Below, piece by piece: positions 31,396-34,870 of a DNA stretch of 34,870 nt. This stretch comes from Nevskia sp. (lineage in GTDB: Bacteria; Pseudomonadota; Gammaproteobacteria; Nevskiales; Nevskiaceae), in assembly GCF_023266035.1 (NCBI RefSeq), contig NZ_JAHFRY010000006.1:1-34870 (forward strand), written 5' to 3'. The notes under the pieces are model-generated. The model made no database searches, was not told the DNA's origin, and worked only from the letters and a program-made list of their open reading frames with translations. Position 1 is the stretch's first letter. Every line of letters begins with the position of its first letter. Position numbers and translations under genes: made by a program.

Positions 31396-32646
31396 CTAGG
31401 GAGCGACATTCGCCAGCAGCAAGGAAGCCTGGCCGACTGCCGGCAAGCCCAAGGTCTGGCGAGTCAGCCAGCCAATGGGATCGACGGGATCGAATACCGA
31501 ACCATCGAGCATTCCATCTGCACCAAGACGGATCGATCGACCATCGGCGGAGGGCATGACTGAACCATCTCGGCCATCACCTTCCGTCTTGTAGTCACCG
31601 CGTGGACAAGGCTCGCCAATGCTGGCGGCCACTTCGCGATAAAGCTCGCAGCGATAGACCTCGGCAGCGACATCGCTGAAGTTCGGCGCCATCCAGCATT
31701 GCCGCCAGCGCAGCATCTGCAACATGAACCACACCGCATGAGAGCGCCACGGAAAGGTCGCTGCGCCACGATGGAACACGATGCCGCCGGTGCGCATTTC
31801 CAGTGCCGCTTTCAGGGCCGATGCCGGTGCATCGATCACGCCATCGGCAATCATCTGTTCAGCGGCAACGATGCGGTTCTCCGGTTGATCGAGCCAGCGT
31901 GCGGTCTCGATCAGGGCCGCCACCATCGCGCGATGGGTGTTCGGATGGGCGTATGCCCAATCACGGGTCACGCCAAGCACTTTTTCGGGGCTGTTGTTCC
32001 AGATCTCGTGCTTGGTGGCCACCGTCATGCCGATACCACGCTGACGTGCCACTTCATTCCAGGGCTCGCCGACGCAATAACCGTCGACCCGCCCGGCATC
32101 CAGTTCCTGAACCATCTGCGACGGCGGCACCACACAGAGCTGCACATCGTTGTCGGGATCGATGTTGGCGCTGACCAGCCACATGCGCAGTTCATAGTGA
32201 TGCGCCGAGAACGGAAACACATGCGCGAACACCAGACGACGATTGCCCTGGGCACGATCGGCCGCAATCAGCTTGGCCAATGCTATCGCCGAGTTGCCGG
32301 CATCGACCGGCCCCTCGACCAGTTCCGCGATCCGTTCATGCAGTGAGCGCGACACGATGATCGCGTTGCCATTCAGGCTCAGGTTCATCGCCGTGACCAT
32401 CGGCACCGCCACACCATCCAGACCGAGCGTTGCCGCGATCGGCATCGGCGCCAGCATCTGGCCACCATCGAGCACGCCGGCAGCCACCTTGTCACGCAAG
32501 GCAGCCCAGGCGCGTTCGACACTCAACTCCACATCGAGTCCGTGGCGAGCGAAGAAGCCGTGAGACTTGGCGATCACCAGCGGTGCGGCATCGGCCAGCG
32601 GCAACAGCCCCAACCTGAGAGATGTCTTTTCGAGTTTGCTGTGCAT
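31396..32646 (-). CDS. nasS: NasS-type nitrate/nitrite sensor (copy 2, full-length form)
   Basis: The product has 416 residues from ATG 32646 (MHSKLEKTSLRLGLLPLADA); a TTG at 32667 overlapping the nasT2 stop is an alternative start. There is no signal peptide, so it is a cytoplasmic member of the NrtA/CmpA-like family. Family text: LVFAHVFPFSAHHYELRMWLVSANIDPDNDVQLCVVP, GRVDGYCVGEPWNEVARQRG and SPEKVLGVTRDWAYAHPNTH. Its C-terminal part (about 355-416, SVFDPVDPIGWLTRQTLGLP) is absent from NasS1. It should bind nitrate or nitrite and control NasT2. Its stop lies 100 bases before the operon promoter, so regulator and target are adjacent. Confidence 0.87.
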   Translation of the reverse strand: MHSKLEKTSLRLGLLPLADAAPLVIAKSHGFFARHGLDVELSVERAWAALRDKVAAGVLDGGQMLAPMPIAATLGLDGVAVPMVTAMNLSLNGNAIIVSRSLHERIAELVEGPVDAGNSAIALAKLIAADRAQGNRRLVFAHVFPFSAHHYELRMWLVSANIDPDNDVQLCVVPPSQMVQELDAGRVDGYCVGEPWNEVARQRGIGMTVATKHEIWNNSPEKVLGVTRDWAYAHPNTHRAMVAALIETARWLDQPENRIVAAEQMIADGVIDAPASALKAALEMRTGGIVFHRGAATFPWRSHAVWFMLQMLRWRQCWMAPNFSDVAAEVYRCELYREVAASIGEPCPRGDYKTEGDGRDGSVMPSADGRSIRLGADGMLDGSVFDPVDPIGWLTRQTLGLPAVGQASLLLANVAP

Positions 32647-32663
32647 AAGGCGCCCGCGGCCTT

Positions 32664-33341
32664 TCAAAGCACGTCGGAGGCGGCAAGCAGCAGCCTCGCG
32701 TAATCACCGATCCGCTGCTTGCGGTCCATGGCCATCTTGCGAAGCATTGCGTATGCCTCGCCTTCGTCGAGCTTGCGCCGCTTCATCAGCAATCCCTTGG
32801 CGCGTTCGATATCACGCTGATCGGCGAGCCGGGCGTTGGCGACGGTCAGTTCCTGGCTCAAGGCCTGGTGCACTTCGAAACGGGCGATCGCAACATCGAG
32901 CAGCGCGCTGAGCCGGGTCGGATGCAGGCCGTCGACGACATAGGCGCTGACGCCGGCATGCACGGCACGGTGTGCAGTTTCGGCATCGCTGCGTGCTGCG
33001 AACAAAACGATCGGCCGGGGTCGTTCGCGATGAATCTGACCCAGTGATTCCAGCGTGTCACGGCTCGGGGCATCGACATCGATGAAGATCACGTCGGGCT
33101 GGTGCACGGTGACGCCGGCCAGCAGATCGGCCTGGGTATCGAGCCGCACGACGATCACATGCCCTTCCGCGACCAGGGCCTGTTCGAGCATCAGCAACCG
33201 CGAGGCATCGTCATCGACAAGCATCACCCGCAGACCGCGATGCGCCATCTTGCTTGACGGCGACTTGTCGCTGTAGCTGCTGCTTCGCTGAGGCTTCGGC
33301 GAAGCGGGTGGCTGCGATGCTTCCAATTTATTGACCTTCAT
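32664..33341 (-). CDS. nasT: NasT-type ANTAR antiterminator (copy 2)
   Basis: The product has 225 residues if started at ATG 33341 (MKVNKLEASQPPASPKPQ). ATG 33365 and ATG 33248 (MAHRGLRVMLVDDD) are alternatives, and the polar N-terminal tail makes 33248 plausible. The receiver has DDD and VIFIDVDAPSRDTLESLGQI. The ANTAR domain reads IERAKGLLMKRRKLDEGEAYAMLRKMAMDRKQRIGDYARLLL. It is closely similar to NasT1 across the whole length (for example APSRDTLESLGQIHRERPRPIVLFA against SPSRDTLESLGQISRDRPRPIVLFA). It is the natural candidate to bind the leader at 31161-31240. It overlaps or abuts nasS2. Confidence 0.87.
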   Translation of the reverse strand: MKVNKLEASQPPASPKPQRSSSYSDKSPSSKMAHRGLRVMLVDDDASRLLMLEQALVAEGHVIVVRLDTQADLLAGVTVHQPDVIFIDVDAPSRDTLESLGQIHRERPRPIVLFAARSDAETAHRAVHAGVSAYVVDGLHPTRLSALLDVAIARFEVHQALSQELTVANARLADQRDIERAKGLLMKRRKLDEGEAYAMLRKMAMDRKQRIGDYARLLLAASDVL

Positions 33342-33381
33342 GTCCTGAGGGATCCACGCAGTCATCAATGCCAATCAGCTA

Positions 33382-33444
33382 GCTGCCGCCCTTGCGGGCG
33401 GCAGCGTCCGAACGCTGCAACTGCTGGATACCGGTCGGGTATCC
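33382..33444 (-). repeat. Two tandem hairpins between the OmpA-cupredoxin gene and nasT2
   Basis: Going leftward, GGATACC/GGTATCC (33438-33444 with 33426-33432, five-base loop) comes first. A perfect 10-bp stem, GCTGCCGCCC/GGGCGGCAGC (33396-33405 with 33382-33391), with a GCAA tetraloop follows. No T-run follows, so they are not textbook terminators. Neither loop is an A1/G4 hexaloop. They lie 25-119 bases after the OmpA-cupredoxin stop and may cap its mRNA or moderate read-through into nasT2. Confidence 0.6.
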
Positions 33445-33468
33445 ACCACCCCATTCCGATATCCGAAC

Positions 33469-34845
33469 TCAGGGAGCAACCACTACAACCGTGCCGAACA
33501 TCGTCGGGTGGATGCCACACTTGTATTCGAAAGTGCCGGCAGCCGGATAAGACTTGGTGAACGACTCGCCCTGCTTGATCTTGATGTCCTCACCGGAGAA
33601 GGTGACCGTGTGGGTGACGCGATCATTGTTGGTCCAGGTGACCGTGCCGCCAGCAAGCACGGTGACCGTTTTCGGGCTGTACTCGTAGTCGATGATCGAT
33701 ACCGCAGCCGTGGCCGATGCCGCGGCCACCGGTGCTGCGGAAGGCGCGATCACTGCTGCGAGGGCGGTATCGGCAGGCGCCGATTCGGCTCCCGGCGTGA
33801 TCTCCGGCGGCGCACCCGGCTGCAGCGATTCGACGGCGCCAGCTTCGGGGTTGGAATCGGTCACCGTCAGCTCGACACGGCGATTCAACGCACGGCCTTC
33901 GTCGGTATCGTTGCTGGCGATCGCCACGATCTTGCCGTAGCCGACCGAGGTCATGCGATCGGCGCTGATGCCCTTCTGCATCAGGTAGGTACGGACCGAC
34001 GCTGCACGCGCATCGGACAGCTTCTTGTTGTACTTCACCGAACCCTTGGCGTCGGTATGACCGCCGATCTCGACCTTGATGTCCGGACGCCGCGTCAGTG
34101 CTTCCGAAACCTGATCGAGAAGAACCGTGGCGTTGGGTGTCAGCACGGCTTTATCGAACTCGAAGTTGACGCCGCGGAGGACGATGTTGTCGCCCTTCTT
34201 GCAACCATCCAGCGAGATCGCCTGGCCTGCCGCAGGCGGCGTGCATGGCGGCGGCGGCGGTGGCGGAGCCGGTGCCTCGACCGCAACCACTTCAACCGGT
34301 GGTGGCGGCAGTGGTGGTGCCGGCATGGCCGGCTTCGGCGGATTGCTGCCGAACGGAATACGCAGGCCGATGTTGACTTGCGGCTCGTGATGCTCGAACT
34401 GCTGATTGCGGATCAGGCCTTCGGCGCGGATGCCGAAGTACTTGCCGACCATCAGGTCATAGCCAAGACCGTAGTGGTAGTAGGTCTTGCCGCTGCCGAG
34501 CACGTCGCCGTGGATGAACAGGCCGCTGCCGGCATCGGTACGAAACAGATAGATATTGGCGCCGATGCCGCCGGCGCCCTGGCTCATGCTGCTCTGCTGA
34601 TCCTTGGCGCCGAACTTGATGTAGCTGCCCAACAGTTCGAGATCGAAATTGCGGCCCAGATGTGCGCCGACCGCCACGGTGCCACCGATGCCGTCCTTGG
34701 TTCCGCGGCCGTCATCGGCGAACACATAGGACCCCATGGGCGCAAAGTAGAACGGCAACACTTCATCGGCGGCGTGAACAACACTCGGGGCGATCATCGT
34801 GGTCGCGATCACAGCGGGTATCAGGCGACGGCAAAGATGTTTCAT
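33469..34845 (-). CDS. OmpA-family protein fused to a C-terminal cupredoxin domain
   Basis: The product has 458 residues with GGAG five bases before the ATG. Order: signal peptide (1-25, ending VVHA), a beta-barrel-like domain (26-165), a Pro-rich hinge (169-205) and a Cys pair (201, 215). The OmpA peptidoglycan-binding domain spans 222-330 (VNFEFDKAVLTPNA, GGHTDAKGSVKYNKKLSDARAASVRTYL; likely contacts D265 and R280). An Ala/Pro linker (331-381) leads to a plastocyanin/amicyanin-like domain (382-458). That domain has H412 in THTVTF and C443, H446 and M449 in YKCGIHPTM, the full type I copper ligand set. It would hold a copper electron carrier at the cell wall. The fusion is unusual. Confidence 0.9.
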   Translation of the reverse strand: MKHLCRRLIPAVIATTMIAPSVVHAADEVLPFYFAPMGSYVFADDGRGTKDGIGGTVAVGAHLGRNFDLELLGSYIKFGAKDQQSSMSQGAGGIGANIYLFRTDAGSGLFIHGDVLGSGKTYYHYGLGYDLMVGKYFGIRAEGLIRNQQFEHHEPQVNIGLRIPFGSNPPKPAMPAPPLPPPPVEVVAVEAPAPPPPPPPCTPPAAGQAISLDGCKKGDNIVLRGVNFEFDKAVLTPNATVLLDQVSEALTRRPDIKVEIGGHTDAKGSVKYNKKLSDARAASVRTYLMQKGISADRMTSVGYGKIVAIASNDTDEGRALNRRVELTVTDSNPEAGAVESLQPGAPPEITPGAESAPADTALAAVIAPSAAPVAAASATAAVSIIDYEYSPKTVTVLAGGTVTWTNNDRVTHTVTFSGEDIKIKQGESFTKSYPAAGTFEYKCGIHPTMFGTVVVVAP

Positions 34846-34870
34846 AAGGCTCCAATGGACTCGATCTGTA

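Noticed and set aside
33382-33444. Tandem hairpins before nasT2 as a possible second ANTAR leader.
   Set aside because: The loops are GCAA and a five-base CGACC, not A1/G4 hexaloops, and no T-run terminator follows.

Overview
The window is GC-rich (roughly 65 %) and densely coded, with typical Gram-negative content: LolC/LolD, ComEC, outer-membrane proteins, OmpA, GreA/B-type factor, and a three-gene pyruvate/2-oxoacid dehydrogenase with separate E1 alpha and E1 beta. Gene styles (saccharopine-dehydrogenase-like reductase, YggN-like lipoprotein, NasS/NasT, DUF3034) suggest a gammaproteobacterium of the Nevskiales/Xanthomonadales neighbourhood. This placement is an inference from gene content, not a phylogeny. 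No tRNA, rRNA, CRISPR or insertion sequence was seen.

Layout. 1-32: the first codons of a leftward SDR/FabG-type reductase. 358-9075: mostly rightward housekeeping and signalling genes: a small exported protein, an Ala/Pro-rich membrane-anchored Ig-like protein, a histidine phosphatase, an Oxidored-like zinc/cysteine protein, an HSL-type esterase, a 4HBT thioesterase, and an overlapping diguanylate cyclase/histidine kinase pair. A leftward saccharopine-dehydrogenase-like reductase sits among them. 9088-17891: a YggN-like lipoprotein, GST, dienelactone hydrolase, a GreA/B-like factor, comEC-lolD-lolC (leftward) and a GT39/ArnT-type glycosyltransferase. 17895-20955: a NitT/TauT-type ABC transporter made of one ATPase and one duplicated permease, with no binding protein beside it. 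20956-21591: a gene-poor gap. 21592-24991: pdhA-pdhB-pdhC (E1 alpha, E1 beta, E2).

25105-34845 is the most interesting part. Two nitrate-sensor/antiterminator pairs (NasT1-NasS1 rightward, NasT2-NasS2 leftward) bracket a leftward five-gene set. In transcription order this is a DUF3034 outer-membrane protein, an exported truncated hemoglobin, a Tat-exported FMN-binding protein, a PepSY membrane protein and the flavin transferase ApbE. Upstream of it I read a sigma-54 promoter (TGGCATACGGATTGCT) followed by a two-hairpin leader. Both hairpins carry hexanucleotide loops with A at position 1 and G at position 4 (AATGCT, AATGCA), the ANTAR recognition signature. The second loop caps a strong intrinsic terminator with eight T. 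This is the layout expected for NasT-dependent antitermination, but here it controls a heme/flavin redox module of the cell envelope and not a nitrate reductase. Upstream of nasT2 lies a gene for an OmpA protein fused to a type I copper (cupredoxin) domain.

Working model (inference): nitrate or nitrite sensed by NasS releases NasT, which lets RNA polymerase pass the leader terminator. The products would pass electrons through PepSY to a covalently flavinylated periplasmic protein, and possibly on to the periplasmic globin, perhaps for NO/O2 or nitrogen-oxide chemistry.
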